From the IMG/VR virus record IMGVR_UViG_3300034066_001434, positions 1 through 55,845 of that record: 55,845 bases of DNA; one strand, 5' to 3'. Position 1 is the first letter of the stretch. The number at the start of each line of letters is the position of its first letter. The notes beneath the pieces are model-generated. The model saw only the letters and a program-made list of their open reading frames with translations. It was not told the DNA's origin and did not search any database. Source of the stretch: a virus. Shown here in pieces: positions 1 through 6,279 of the stretch. Both the position numbers and the translations under genes were made by a program.

Positions 1-1
1 T

Positions 2-232
2 TGGTTCACTGCTCTGGGAGTTAGCACGATGGCATTCAACCTGAATGGCTTCAACTTCAACCAGTCAATTCAAGATAGTCAGGGTCATGTAATTAATACA
101 TGGGCAGACATTCTGAATCGTGGTGGTCTCGGGATGGAGGTAATGCACGAAAGGAACGCACACAACTTCCCTCTAGATCTTGCTGCTGCTGATAGCACTC
201 CTGTTGCGCTCACTGCACCAGCCATCGGTTGA
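2..232 (+). CDS. psbA: Photosystem II reaction-centre protein D1, C-terminal part (gene starts before the window)
   Basis: The open frame runs in from base 2 with no start in the window and stops at TGA 230-232. It reads [20 protein letters not shown], then [14 protein letters not shown], the diagnostic lumenal C-terminus of D1. The Mn4CaO5 ligands known from D1 (His332, Glu333, His337, Asp342 and the Ala344 carboxylate exposed after CtpA processing) all have counterparts here, followed by a 15-residue tail ending APAIG that processing would remove. Phage D1 replaces the fast-turning-over host subunit and keeps photosynthetic electron flow going during infection. A terminator follows 20 bases downstream, so psbA ends its own transcription unit. 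The match is unambiguous; only the 5' part is missing. Confidence 0.97.
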   Translation, partial: WFTALGVSTMAFNLNGFNFNQSIQDSQGHVINTWADILNRGGLGMEVMHERNAHNFPLDLAAADSTPVALTAPAIG

Positions 233-252
233 TAAAAACTTTATAAGTTTTC

Positions 253-279
253 AGGGACCCGAAAGGGTCTCTTTTTTTA
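253..279 (+). terminator. Rho-independent terminator after psbA
   Basis: The stem AGGGACCC (253-260) pairs with GGGTCTCT (265-272), with one G-U pair, around a GAAA tetraloop, and runs into seven T's (272-278). It lies 20 bases after the psbA stop and just before a new promoter, so it insulates psbA from the following early genes. Confidence 0.9.
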
Positions 280-287
280 TCCATGAC

Positions 288-316
288 TTGACAAGCCCTG
301 AAAACCATGCTATGAT
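288..316 (+). promoter_or_regulatory. Strong sigma70-type (early) promoter
   Basis: A perfect -35 TTGACA (288-293) is separated by 17 bases from TATGAT (311-316), one mismatch from the -10 consensus. Transcription should start near 323, upstream of the ATG at 345. The same TTGACA-17-TATGAT form recurs several times in this window. Confidence 0.85.
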
Positions 317-344
317 GCTAGAGCAACCAAAGCCTCCGGTGCCT

Positions 345-707
345 ATGGAGATTATTGATGAACTAAAAACTAAATCATGTGTCTATTGCAATGAAACGAA
401 AAAACTGTCTGAGTTTCCTGGACATCGTGGACATAAGGATAGGCATGATACTAGGTGTAGAACATGTATTAGCGAGCAAAGTAAACTTCGGTATCAGTTG
501 AAAAAAACTGCACCACCAAAACCAGAGGTATGTGATCTGTGTGGAAAGACACCCCCACACAACAAAAAGATTGTTCTTGATCACTGTCATGATACTGGAA
601 AATTTCGTGGATGGATTTGCGATCCATGTAATGTTGGATTAGGAAATCTTGGGGATAATCTTAGTGGCCTATATAAGGCAGTAGAGTATTTAAAAACGAG
701 AAGTTAA
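345..707 (+). CDS. Endonuclease VII-like HNH/zinc nuclease
   Basis: This 120-residue protein has an N-terminal Cys-X2-Cys (CVYC) with a second pair CRTC, as in small phage zinc proteins, then CDLCGK, LDHCHDTGKFRGWICDPCN and GLGNLGDN. The latter is the recombination endonuclease VII core (T4 gp49 family), where paired cysteines bind zinc and the D-H-C-H segment carries the active site. T4 gp49 resolves branched DNA before packaging. This copy is shorter than the 157-residue T4 protein and may be a free-standing relative rather than the true resolvase. The frame is open from 180, but ATG 345 is chosen because the -10 box covers the earlier ATGs at 312 and 315, which would lie outside the transcript. 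Confidence 0.8.
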   Translation: MEIIDELKTKSCVYCNETKKLSEFPGHRGHKDRHDTRCRTCISEQSKLRYQLKKTAPPKPEVCDLCGKTPPHNKKIVLDHCHDTGKFRGWICDPCNVGLGNLGDNLSGLYKAVEYLKTRS

Positions 708-710
708 ATT

Positions 711-941
711 ATGGAAGAACAAATCATTGATGTTGAATCAACCGAAGTAGTTGAAGAAGAAACTGTATTAACTCCAGAGATCAGTTTTAATGAAGACAAG
801 ATTAAAAGTCCTGCAGAAATTCAACGAGATCTACAACAACTAAAACAATTAAATAAACAACTCAAAAAAATTAAACGTTACATCAAAAGTCCCATTCATA
901 CAATTCGTCAACTAGATGCCAAAGCTTCGATGAATCAGTGA
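711..941 (+). CDS. Small charged protein of unknown function
   Basis: This 76-residue protein starts 3 bases after the endonuclease stop, so it is in the same early unit. The first half is very acidic (EEQIIDVESTEVVEEE). The second half is Lys/Gln-rich and predicted helical (RDLQQLKQLNKQLKKIKRY), possibly a short coiled coil. No enzymatic motif is visible. A terminator hairpin starts 10 bases after the stop. Function unknown. Confidence 0.65.
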   Translation: MEEQIIDVESTEVVEEETVLTPEISFNEDKIKSPAEIQRDLQQLKQLNKQLKKIKRYIKSPIHTIRQLDAKASMNQ

Positions 942-950
942 TATATAATA

Positions 951-972
951 AGTAACCACAGGTTACTTTTTT
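951..972 (+). terminator. Hairpin with T-run abutting tRNA-Ser
   Basis: AGTAACC (951-957) and GGTTACT (961-967) form a perfect 7-bp stem with loop ACA, followed by T's to 972. The first base of tRNA-Ser is 973. It looks like an intrinsic terminator, but no clear promoter lies between it and the tRNA, so it may be leaky or act as an RNA-processing signal. Confidence 0.7.
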
Positions 973-1059
973 GGAGGGGCAATCCGATTGGCGACGGAAC
1001 CTGTCTTGAAAACAGTTGAGGTGTTAAAGCCCTTGGGGGTTCGACTCCCCCTCCCTCCG
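973..1059 (+). tRNA. tRNA-Ser(UGA)
   Basis: This is an 87-nt cloverleaf. The acceptor GGAGGGG (973-979) pairs with TCCCTCC (1052-1058) with one G-U; the discriminator is G1059; the T-arm is GGGGG-TTCGACT-CCCCC (1035-1051); the anticodon loop is CTTGAAA (1005-1011) with anticodon TGA at 1007-1009. A long variable arm, as expected for serine tRNA, lies between the anticodon stem and T-arm. The CCA end is not encoded. Phage tRNAs are thought to support codons common in the AT-rich phage genome but rarer in the host. Confidence 0.95.
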
Positions 1060-1076
1060 TTGTTCACAAATACATT

Positions 1077-1232
1077 ATGGATGAGCAATTTTACAAAGAA
1101 CTATGTGAACGAATTCAACACAGCATACAAATTTCCGTCAAGCATGGACACAATGAGTATGCACTTGGATTAAAAAAATCAATTATGATTGTCAATGAAT
1201 TAAAACACAAATATCAAGCTGAGACTAAATAG
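1077..1232 (+). CDS. Small hypothetical protein (51 aa)
   Basis: ATG 1077 to TAG 1230-1232 encodes 51 residues beginning MDEQFYKELCERIQHSIQ. It is Lys/Glu-rich and probably all helical. It starts 17 bases after the tRNA and fills the space before the next gene with the codon bias of its neighbours. A competing frame (988-1173) overlaps the tRNA and is rejected. Function unknown. Confidence 0.55.
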   Translation: MDEQFYKELCERIQHSIQISVKHGHNEYALGLKKSIMIVNELKHKYQAETK

Positions 1233-1256
1233 TATCACCTTCAGACCGAGGTTGAC

Positions 1257-1451
1257 ATGAAAAAATGTCCTGCATGTGGTGTGGTTATTGAAAATGAATT
1301 AGCTAAATTTTCTTTTGGAAAACCTGGAGATTTAAATTTTCTTGCACAAAGAGTGTGTCAGTATCGTAAAGTTGACTCTCCTTGTATAAATCCATGTTAT
1401 AATGAGGATATTGATTATCCTCCTGGTTATGATGATTTACCTTTACTTTAA
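1257..1451 (+). CDS. Small zinc-ribbon-like protein
   Basis: This 64-residue protein starts MKKCPACG, a zinc-knuckle Cys-X2-Cys, with further cysteines in QRVCQYRK, SPCINPC. The pattern suggests one structural zinc, although spacing of the second pair is irregular. The C-terminus is acidic. It sits among other tiny early genes. Function unknown; zinc binding is inferred from the cysteines only. Confidence 0.6.
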   Translation: MKKCPACGVVIENELAKFSFGKPGDLNFLAQRVCQYRKVDSPCINPCYNEDIDYPPGYDDLPLL

Positions 1452-1459
1452 TTACTACT

Positions 1460-1645
1460 ATGACTGATGAAAGAGAAGAAATTGAAATTGAATTAGATGA
1501 TAAGACAGCAGCTATTGCAGAAGCTATGGCCAAGGAAAAAGGAATTTCCGTTGAAGAACTTTTAACTGAACTATTATCCGAAGCAATGGATAGTGGTTAC
1601 TTTAATAATCCAGATAATGTGACAACTGACGATCCATTAGACTGA
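1460..1645 (+). CDS. Small acidic protein, possible ribbon-helix-helix-like fold
   Basis: This 61-residue protein opens with a short acidic strand-like segment (EEIEIELDDKTAAIAEAMA), then KEKGISVEELLTELLSEAM. A strand followed by helices with a GIS-VEELL turn resembles ribbon-helix-helix antitoxin or regulator proteins, but the basic DNA-contact residues are not evident. Its stop overlaps the next start (TGATG), so the two are translationally coupled. Function unproven. Confidence 0.55.
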   Translation: MTDEREEIEIELDDKTAAIAEAMAKEKGISVEELLTELLSEAMDSGYFNNPDNVTTDDPLD

Positions 1646-1806
1646 TGGAATACTCAATATACTTAACATTATTTTTAGCAGTATTTGCATATGTTTGCAT
1701 TACGGATCCAAATGTTTTTGATTGGATTAATATAAAAATTAATCACTTTATTGTAGATATGCAATTAAAGTATATTAAACTAAAGTGGATGTTCAAAAAA
1801 TTTTGA
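1645..1806 (+). CDS. Small single-pass membrane protein
   Basis: ATG 1645, overlapping the previous stop by one base, to TGA 1804-1806 encodes 53 residues. The N-terminus (YSIYLTLFLAVFAYVCI) is a clear hydrophobic membrane segment, followed by an amphipathic, Lys-rich tail. Small membrane proteins are common in phage early regions, where some act on the host envelope, but nothing identifies the role here. A terminator begins 7 bases after the stop. Confidence 0.6.
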   Translation: MEYSIYLTLFLAVFAYVCITDPNVFDWINIKINHFIVDMQLKYIKLKWMFKKF

Positions 1807-1812
1807 TTCTCA

Positions 1813-1840
1813 AAGGGGGCTTGACAGCCCCCTTCTTTTT
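1813..1840 (+). terminator. Rho-independent terminator closing the first small-gene run
   Basis: A 9-bp perfect stem, AAGGGGGCT (1813-1821) with AGCCCCCTT (1826-1834), has a TGAC loop and is followed by CTTTTTT. The -35 element of the next promoter includes one stem base on each side and the whole loop. Confidence 0.92.
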
Positions 1841-1849
1841 TGCTATACT
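1821..1849 (+). promoter_or_regulatory. Sigma70-type promoter nested in the terminator hairpin
   Basis: TTGACA (1821-1826) spans the terminator loop. It is followed by 17 bases (the 3' stem arm and T-tract) and TATACT (1844-1849). The predicted start near 1856 lies just upstream of the glutaredoxin ATG at 1872. Terminator and promoter are thus packed into under 40 bases. Confidence 0.82.
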
Positions 1850-1871
1850 ACTGGGGTAATCCAAACGCACC

Positions 1872-2108
1872 ATGCAAATTACAATTTACAGCAAAGACAA
1901 TTGCCCTTATTGTGAGAAAATCAAGCGAGTATTTGATTTGCTTGAATTGAGTTTTGTCGAATATAAATTGAATGAACATTTTACTCGACAAAATTTTATT
2001 GATCAATTTGGAGACGAAGCCACCTTTCCGAGAGTTCTGATTGACAATGACATTATTGGTGGCTGCGTAGACACCATTGCCCATCTCAAGGAGAACAAAA
2101 TTCTATGA
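1872..2108 (+). CDS. nrdC: Glutaredoxin
   Basis: This 78-residue protein has the redox motif CPYC at residues 11-14 after a typical first strand (MQITIYSKDN). The cis-Pro region TFPRVLID and the GG motif IIGGC are also present. The length matches single-domain glutaredoxins. It probably passes electrons to phage or host ribonucleotide reductase, feeding dNTP supply, as T4 NrdC does. It is the first gene after the nested promoter and overlaps the next gene by four bases (ATGA). Confidence 0.92.
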   Translation: MQITIYSKDNCPYCEKIKRVFDLLELSFVEYKLNEHFTRQNFIDQFGDEATFPRVLIDNDIIGGCVDTIAHLKENKIL

Positions 2109-2806
2109 GTGAAATTGCAGCTTTTATTGACACTGTTATTGATGATTTTGTTATCACTCGTAAAAAATCAAAGGCTAATTTTATGCAGTTTCTTCGATCA
2201 GAAGATATTGACCGAAGGACTATTAATGATTTTGTAGATAACAAACTAGGTTTTGTTCTAGAGCAAATTGAAGAATTAACTTTGGCACTTGATGGTCAAG
2301 ATCCAGTAGTAAAAGAGGGGTATGGAAACTTCCGTCGCCCTGAGATACGAGAGTTCAAAGATCTGCTAAATCAAATTGTAGATGATCTTTATACATACAA
2401 AAATTCTAAAAAAATTGTTCGCAAAAAGAAAAAATTATCTCCAGATAAAATCGTAAAGTATGTTAAACTCTACGACAACGACCTAGAGATGGGGGGAAAT
2501 ACATACAAGTCAATCAAGCCACAAGATATTATTGGTGCCAAGTATGTATTCTTGTATAACATTGAAAAGCGAGAGCTGTGTTATTATGTTGGAAGGTCTT
2601 TGACAGTTCGCCGCACTATGATTGATGGATTCGATCCAGAAAAATCTTGGGTGCGAACTCTACGAAAGCCAGAAGACTTTCTAACTGAAGTCATTTCCTG
2701 CACTAAATTCAATGCCGAAAATATCGGCAGCCACTTGACAACTAAACCAAAGTCTCCTTCTGGCAGAATGACGCCAAAGCACATTATCATTAAAGTTATT
2801 ACATGA
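2105..2806 (+). CDS. Conserved-looking hypothetical protein, 233 aa
   Basis: It starts within the glutaredoxin stop (ATGA overlap). The N-terminal 110 residues are helical and charged. A basic stretch KKIVRKKKKLSPDKI near residue 105-120 precedes a beta-rich half (AKYVFLYNIEKRELCYYVGRSL). The region YVFLYN..LCYYVGRSLTVRRTMI hints at a small nucleic-acid-binding or modifying fold, but no family is recognised with confidence. It ends overlapping the next small gene (ATGA), so it sits in a coupled operon. Confidence 0.65.
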   Translation: MSEIAAFIDTVIDDFVITRKKSKANFMQFLRSEDIDRRTINDFVDNKLGFVLEQIEELTLALDGQDPVVKEGYGNFRRPEIREFKDLLNQIVDDLYTYKNSKKIVRKKKKLSPDKIVKYVKLYDNDLEMGGNTYKSIKPQDIIGAKYVFLYNIEKRELCYYVGRSLTVRRTMIDGFDPEKSWVRTLRKPEDFLTEVISCTKFNAENIGSHLTTKPKSPSGRMTPKHIIIKVIT

Positions 2807-2970
2807 CATCTATTCAAGAAAAGTTACTAAATAAAAATGTAAAGGCAATGATAAGTGGGAGGAAAAAAGACTTGAAAAAGCCTGACTTCCACTTCGATAA
2901 AATAGTTTCCATTTTCAAAAGAAACTACAGAGTGGAAGTCAAAATCTTCATCCAAGATCAACAAGACTAA
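2803..2970 (+). CDS. Small basic hypothetical protein (55 aa)
   Basis: ATG 2803 overlaps the previous stop; TAA is at 2968-2970. The 55 residues are Lys-rich (SGRKKDLKKPDFHFDK) and resemble no known family. More than half of the gene consists of the nested inverted repeat at 2883-2941, so the open frame could be incidental to an RNA structure. The ATGA coupling supports real translation. Function unknown. Confidence 0.45.
   Translation: MTSIQEKLLNKNVKAMISGRKKDLKKPDFHFDKIVSIFKRNYRVEVKIFIQDQQD
2883..2941. repeat. Nested inverted repeat (long RNA hairpin)
   Basis: TGACTTCCACT (2883-2893) is perfectly complementary to AGTGGAAGTCA (2931-2941). Inside it, TAGTTTC (2903-2909) is complementary to GAAACTA (2921-2927). 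Together they give an 18-bp two-part stem. No T-tract follows, so this is not a standard terminator. Confidence 0.8.
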
Positions 2971-2990
2971 CACTCTAAAGGGAAAGAACC

Positions 2991-3227
2991 ATGACAAATC
3001 TATTAATTTTACTTACTGTATTTGCAGTAGGATTTGTTTTAATAGGACTAAGTTTTTTAATTGGTATGGTGTTTGGATGGTTCGCTAATGAATATTTTAA
3101 TCCTGTTTCAAATCATGCTACTACTGGCCATCCAGAAATGTATGATGAAAATGGGAATTATATTACCGAAGAATTAATTGCTGTACGTTTTGAAGACGAC
3201 GAAGACGACGAAGACGAAGAGGATTAA
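2991..3227 (+). CDS. Small membrane protein with acidic tail
   Basis: This 78-residue protein has one long hydrophobic segment (residues about 3-31, LLILLTVFAVGFVLIGLSF) and ends in an almost pure Asp/Glu tail. A purine-rich site (AAAGGGAAAGAA) precedes ATG 2991. It lies directly upstream of RNase H with a 3-base gap. Membrane anchoring is clear from sequence; role unknown. Confidence 0.7.
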   Translation: MTNLLILLTVFAVGFVLIGLSFLIGMVFGWFANEYFNPVSNHATTGHPEMYDENGNYITEELIAVRFEDDEDDEDEED

Positions 3228-3230
3228 TTT

Positions 3231-4112
3231 ATGATACTGGTTGATATGAATCAGTGCATGATTAGTAATTTGATGATGCAAACTAAACTAAGTGACGGAT
3301 TGGACGAGAGTATGATCCGTCACATGGTATTAACATCTCTTAAAGCTTACAAAAATAAATTTCATGCAGAGTATGGCAATTTAGTTCTTTGTTACGATAG
3401 TAAGCACTATTGGAGAAAAGAATTTTTTCCATACTACAAACAAAATAGAAAAAAGGATAGGGAAAAGTCATCCTTTGATTGGAATCAAATTTTTGAAATT
3501 TTGAACAAAATCAGAGATGAGATTCGGAATAACTTTCCATACATCGTACTGGAAATCTATGGAGCAGAAGCAGACGATATCATTGCTACTCTCTCCAAAC
3601 ATGTTTCTATTCAGAATATCAAAAAGCAAAAGGATAATTTAAAACCAGAGAAAGTCTTAATCCTATCAGGAGATAAAGATTTCATTCAACTGTCTAAGTA
3701 TCCTTGCGTTACTCAATACAATCCTGTTCAAAAGAAGTACGTTACTGATGGGATTGATCCAAAACTTTATATCCGAGAACACGTAATTAAAGGAGATCGC
3801 TCTGACGGTATTCCAAACTTTTTATCTGACTCAGATACATTTGTTTCTGGAAAAAGACAAAAACCTATTAGTAAAAAGAACATAGCTAAGTGGGTGCAGT
3901 CAGAACCAGAAAGCTATTGTAACGAAGAGCAATTAGCGAACTATCATCGCAATCTCAAACTTATTGATCTTTCTTGCATTCCTGTTACAATAGAAGAAAA
4001 AATTATAGATGAATATAACTTGTTAAATAGTAACAAACCCAAAAAGGTATCAATAAATTATTTTATTGAAAACAAATTAGTTTCACTATTAAATGAAATG
4101 GAGGATTTTTAA
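3231..4112 (+). CDS. rnh: RNase H-like 5'-3' exonuclease (T4 Rnh family)
   Basis: This 293-residue protein has the FEN/5' nuclease pattern: Asp5 (ILVDMNQ), Asp56 (LVLCYDSKHYWR), the acidic cluster GAEADD (111-116), SGDKDF (Asp148, Asp150) and KGDRSDGIPNF (Asp189, Asp192), equivalent to the metal-binding aspartates of T4 RNase H. The enzyme removes RNA primers and adjacent DNA from lagging-strand fragments. The length is close to the T4 protein (305 aa). It heads the replication block that ends with gp33, gp59 and gp32, in T4 order. Confidence 0.92.
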   Translation: MILVDMNQCMISNLMMQTKLSDGLDESMIRHMVLTSLKAYKNKFHAEYGNLVLCYDSKHYWRKEFFPYYKQNRKKDREKSSFDWNQIFEILNKIRDEIRNNFPYIVLEIYGAEADDIIATLSKHVSIQNIKKQKDNLKPEKVLILSGDKDFIQLSKYPCVTQYNPVQKKYVTDGIDPKLYIREHVIKGDRSDGIPNFLSDSDTFVSGKRQKPISKKNIAKWVQSEPESYCNEEQLANYHRNLKLIDLSCIPVTIEEKIIDEYNLLNSNKPKKVSINYFIENKLVSLLNEMEDF

Positions 4113-4115
4113 CTC

Positions 4116-4568
4116 ATGGCTGAATTACCAGTGGAAAGACTTCTGATGTCAGAAGTTCTACAAAAAGTATCTAATGCTAAAACGAAAAAAGAAAAAATTG
4201 AACTATTGAACAAGTATAAGACTCCTGCACTACAATCAATTCTAATCTGGAATTTTGATGACAGTGTAGTGTCTATGCTACCAGAAGGAGATGTTCCTTA
4301 TACTCCAAATGAAGCTCCAGTAGACACAGAACATACTCGACTACTTCATGAGTATAGAATTCTTTATAACTTTGTTAAAGGTGGTAATGACGGTCTCTCT
4401 GGAAATAAAAGAGAAACCATGTTCATTCAACTTCTAGAAAGTCTTCACCAAGACGAAGCAAAACTTCTTTGTATGGTAAAAGACAAACTTGTAGGTAAGA
4501 AGTATAAGATTACCAAAGCTTGTGTAGAAGAAGCTTATCCAGAAATTAAGTGGGGAAATAGGTCGTGA
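4116..4568 (+). CDS. Conserved cyanophage protein (DUF6433-like)
   Basis: This 150-residue protein starts three bases after rnh. It is helical, with a central Pro-rich loop (PEGDVPYTPNEAP) and a C-terminal motif LHQDEAKLLCMVKDKL..KYKITKACVEEAYPEI. From memory this resembles a family common in T4-like phages of marine hosts (DUF6433). No catalytic residues are evident. Its stable place between rnh and thyX suggests a role in nucleic-acid metabolism, but that is inference. Confidence 0.6.
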   Translation: MAELPVERLLMSEVLQKVSNAKTKKEKIELLNKYKTPALQSILIWNFDDSVVSMLPEGDVPYTPNEAPVDTEHTRLLHEYRILYNFVKGGNDGLSGNKRETMFIQLLESLHQDEAKLLCMVKDKLVGKKYKITKACVEEAYPEIKWGNRS

Positions 4569-4569
4569 T

Positions 4570-4827
4570 ATGTGTAAAATTGTACACCAAGACTGCGACA
4601 AAAGTCTAGCTACCGATAAGACCCTACCTCTAAATTCATATTTGGTCACGTATGCACTTGACAATCAGCTCAAATATGATATAGTGGTATGTAACAAGCG
4701 GGCTCAGATCTTCGACATGTACTGGGACAAGTACCGAGAGGGTCTAAAAGATATCCGCTGGACTGATGGCAAAGTCAATCCTAAACTCTGGGGAAACCCG
4801 CCAAAAGAACCTAAAAAGAAAAAGTAA
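4570..4827 (+). CDS. Small hypothetical protein, 85 aa
   Basis: The protein reads MCKIVHQDCDKSLA at its start and has a Tyr/Trp-rich middle (DMYWDKYREGLKDIRWTDG) and a Lys/Pro tail (PPKEPKKKK). It sits one base after the upstream stop and three bases before thyX, so it is co-transcribed. The WDKYREGLKDIRWTDGKVNPKLWG stretch looks conserved and aromatic, but no function can be assigned. Confidence 0.65.
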   Translation: MCKIVHQDCDKSLATDKTLPLNSYLVTYALDNQLKYDIVVCNKRAQIFDMYWDKYREGLKDIRWTDGKVNPKLWGNPPKEPKKKK

Positions 4828-4829
4828 TT

Positions 4830-5492
4830 ATGAGCAATGTTTATTTGATTTCACTTAGTCAAGGTGCAGGCAAACTAGAAGGTAAGTCTGCTCAAGAAGT
4901 GATTACTTATACTGCTCGTGTAAGTAATCCAGCAAATCAAGAAAATTTTGATACTGCAGCTAAACTTCTTCGTTATTGTATTCGTCAGAATCACTGGTCA
5001 ATCTTTGAGCAAGCTGATATGACTCTTGAGATTAATACTACTAGAGGTATTGCAGCTCAAGTGCTTCGACATAGGAGCTTCACATTTCAGGAATTTTCAC
5101 AAAGGTATGCTGACACCAAACTTCTTTCTGATCGTCCTGTAATTCCTGATCTTCGTAGACAGGATGACAAGAATCGTCAAAACTCTATTGATGATTTTGG
5201 TGATTATGTAAAGCTTAAGATGCAAGGAGAAATCCAAGAATACTTTGAGAAAGGTCAGCAACTTTACGATAGTCTTCTCAGCCAAGGTGTTGCTAAGGAA
5301 TGTGCAAGATTTGTACTTCCACTATCAACTCCAACTAGAATCTATATGAAGGGTTCAGCCAGGTCATGGATCCATTATATTAATCTTCGCTCTGCCCACG
5401 GCACTCAGAAGGAGCACATGGACATTGCCAATGAATGTAAAGAAGTATTTAAAACTGCTTTCCCTGACCTTGCCGAAGCGTTAGACTGGTAA
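4830..5492 (+). CDS. thyX: Flavin-dependent thymidylate synthase
   Basis: This 220-residue protein carries the ThyX signature RHRSFTFQEFSQRY (residues 80-93), which binds FAD and dUMP, and a C-terminal region (LPLSTPTRIYMKGSARSWIHY) typical of the family. ThyX methylates dUMP to dTMP using methylene-tetrahydrofolate with FAD/NADPH, supplying dTMP for an AT-rich genome. The length matches bacterial and phage ThyX (210-250). It is a usual cyanophage gene and replaces T4's ThyA-type enzyme. Confidence 0.96.
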   Translation: MSNVYLISLSQGAGKLEGKSAQEVITYTARVSNPANQENFDTAAKLLRYCIRQNHWSIFEQADMTLEINTTRGIAAQVLRHRSFTFQEFSQRYADTKLLSDRPVIPDLRRQDDKNRQNSIDDFGDYVKLKMQGEIQEYFEKGQQLYDSLLSQGVAKECARFVLPLSTPTRIYMKGSARSWIHYINLRSAHGTQKEHMDIANECKEVFKTAFPDLAEALDW

Positions 5493-5510
5493 TCTGATCC
5501 CCCCTATATT

Positions 5511-6059
5511 ATGAACATTTTTTATTTGAATTATAATCCAGTTGTGTGTGCCCAAGAACATTGTGATAAACATGTTGTTAAAATGATTGTTGAGTATGCA
5601 CAACTTCTATCAACTGCTCATCGAGTTCTTGACGGCATTGGTTATGTTGAACTTTCTGAGAAGAATCGTAAAGTCAAAAGGTTTAAACTCGATGAGCCCA
5701 GGGAATCAAATCTCTATAAAGCTTGTCATATTAACCACCCTTCTGCTGTCTGGACTAGGAATTCTCGATCACATTACAAATGGCTCTATGAACTCTTTGA
5801 GCAGTGCTGCATCGAATACACTAGGAGGTATGGCAAGTTTCATGCTACTGAGTCCCTAAAGGGGTATCTAAAACTAGCACCTGGAAATCTTCCAGATCTA
5901 GGTTGGACGGAACCCCCTCCAGCAATGCCCGATAAATACAAGCAAGCTGATTCAATTCAGTCCTATCGTAACTATTACATTGGAGAAAAAATTTCTTTTG
6001 CGAAATGGAAATCTCCAGCTATTATTCCTGAATGGTTTAAAACTCATGCCAACGTATAA
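5511..6059 (+). CDS. Conserved cyanophage protein, often labelled pyrimidine-dimer glycosylase-like
   Basis: The protein is 182 residues. The N-terminus MNIFYLNYNPVVCAQEHCDKHVVKMIVEYAQLLS belongs, as I recall, to a family widespread in cyanophages and sometimes annotated as related to pyrimidine-dimer excision enzymes. The conserved Cys/His/Lys cluster (CAQEHCDKHVVK) and WTRNSRSHYKWLY are visible. T4 DenV-like catalysis uses an N-terminal Thr, which is not present at residue 2 here, so glycosylase activity is doubtful. It overlaps the next gene by 14 bases. Confidence 0.6.
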   Translation: MNIFYLNYNPVVCAQEHCDKHVVKMIVEYAQLLSTAHRVLDGIGYVELSEKNRKVKRFKLDEPRESNLYKACHINHPSAVWTRNSRSHYKWLYELFEQCCIEYTRRYGKFHATESLKGYLKLAPGNLPDLGWTEPPPAMPDKYKQADSIQSYRNYYIGEKISFAKWKSPAIIPEWFKTHANV

Positions 6060-6279
6060 ATTCCTAGACAATAACACAGGTGAAATGTTTGAAAAGTGGA
6101 TGTATATGGCAGAAAGGGAACCTTATCTAAAAGAAAATCCACACATTACTCAGGTTCCTACTGGAATGTCTTCTGTTAGTGAAGTCGGAGACTGGAAAAA
6201 TACTAAAGTTCCTGGCTCATTTAAAGACGTTTTAGGACGCATCAAAAAATCATATCCCAACTCTACATTTGAAGTATGA
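6046..6279 (+). CDS. Small conserved protein (FmdB-like N-terminus, no zinc cysteines)
   Basis: ATG 6046 is chosen over the in-frame upstream start at 5980 because the protein then begins MPTYKFLDNNTGEMFEKWM, like the MPxYxF start of FmdB-type small proteins. It lacks the Cys pairs of true FmdB zinc ribbons. A second half (VGDWKNTKVPGSFKDVLGRIKK) is typical of the cyanophage versions. It overlaps the upstream gene by 14 bases and the phoH start by four. Function unknown. Confidence 0.65.
   Translation: MPTYKFLDNNTGEMFEKWMYMAEREPYLKENPHITQVPTGMSSVSEVGDWKNTKVPGSFKDVLGRIKKSYPNSTFEV

Noticed and set aside
180-344. Upstream extension of the endonuclease VII-like frame
   Set aside because: It overlaps psbA, its terminator and the promoter, so it cannot be translated from the predicted transcript.
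988-1173. Open reading frame of 61 codons on the plus strand
   Set aside because: It overlaps most of tRNA-Ser and runs against the better 51-codon frame at 1077-1232.
4659-4687. TTGACA followed by TATGAT within the 85-residue gene
   Set aside because: The spacing is only 11 bases; at 17 bases the sequence (ATAGTG) does not resemble a -10 box.
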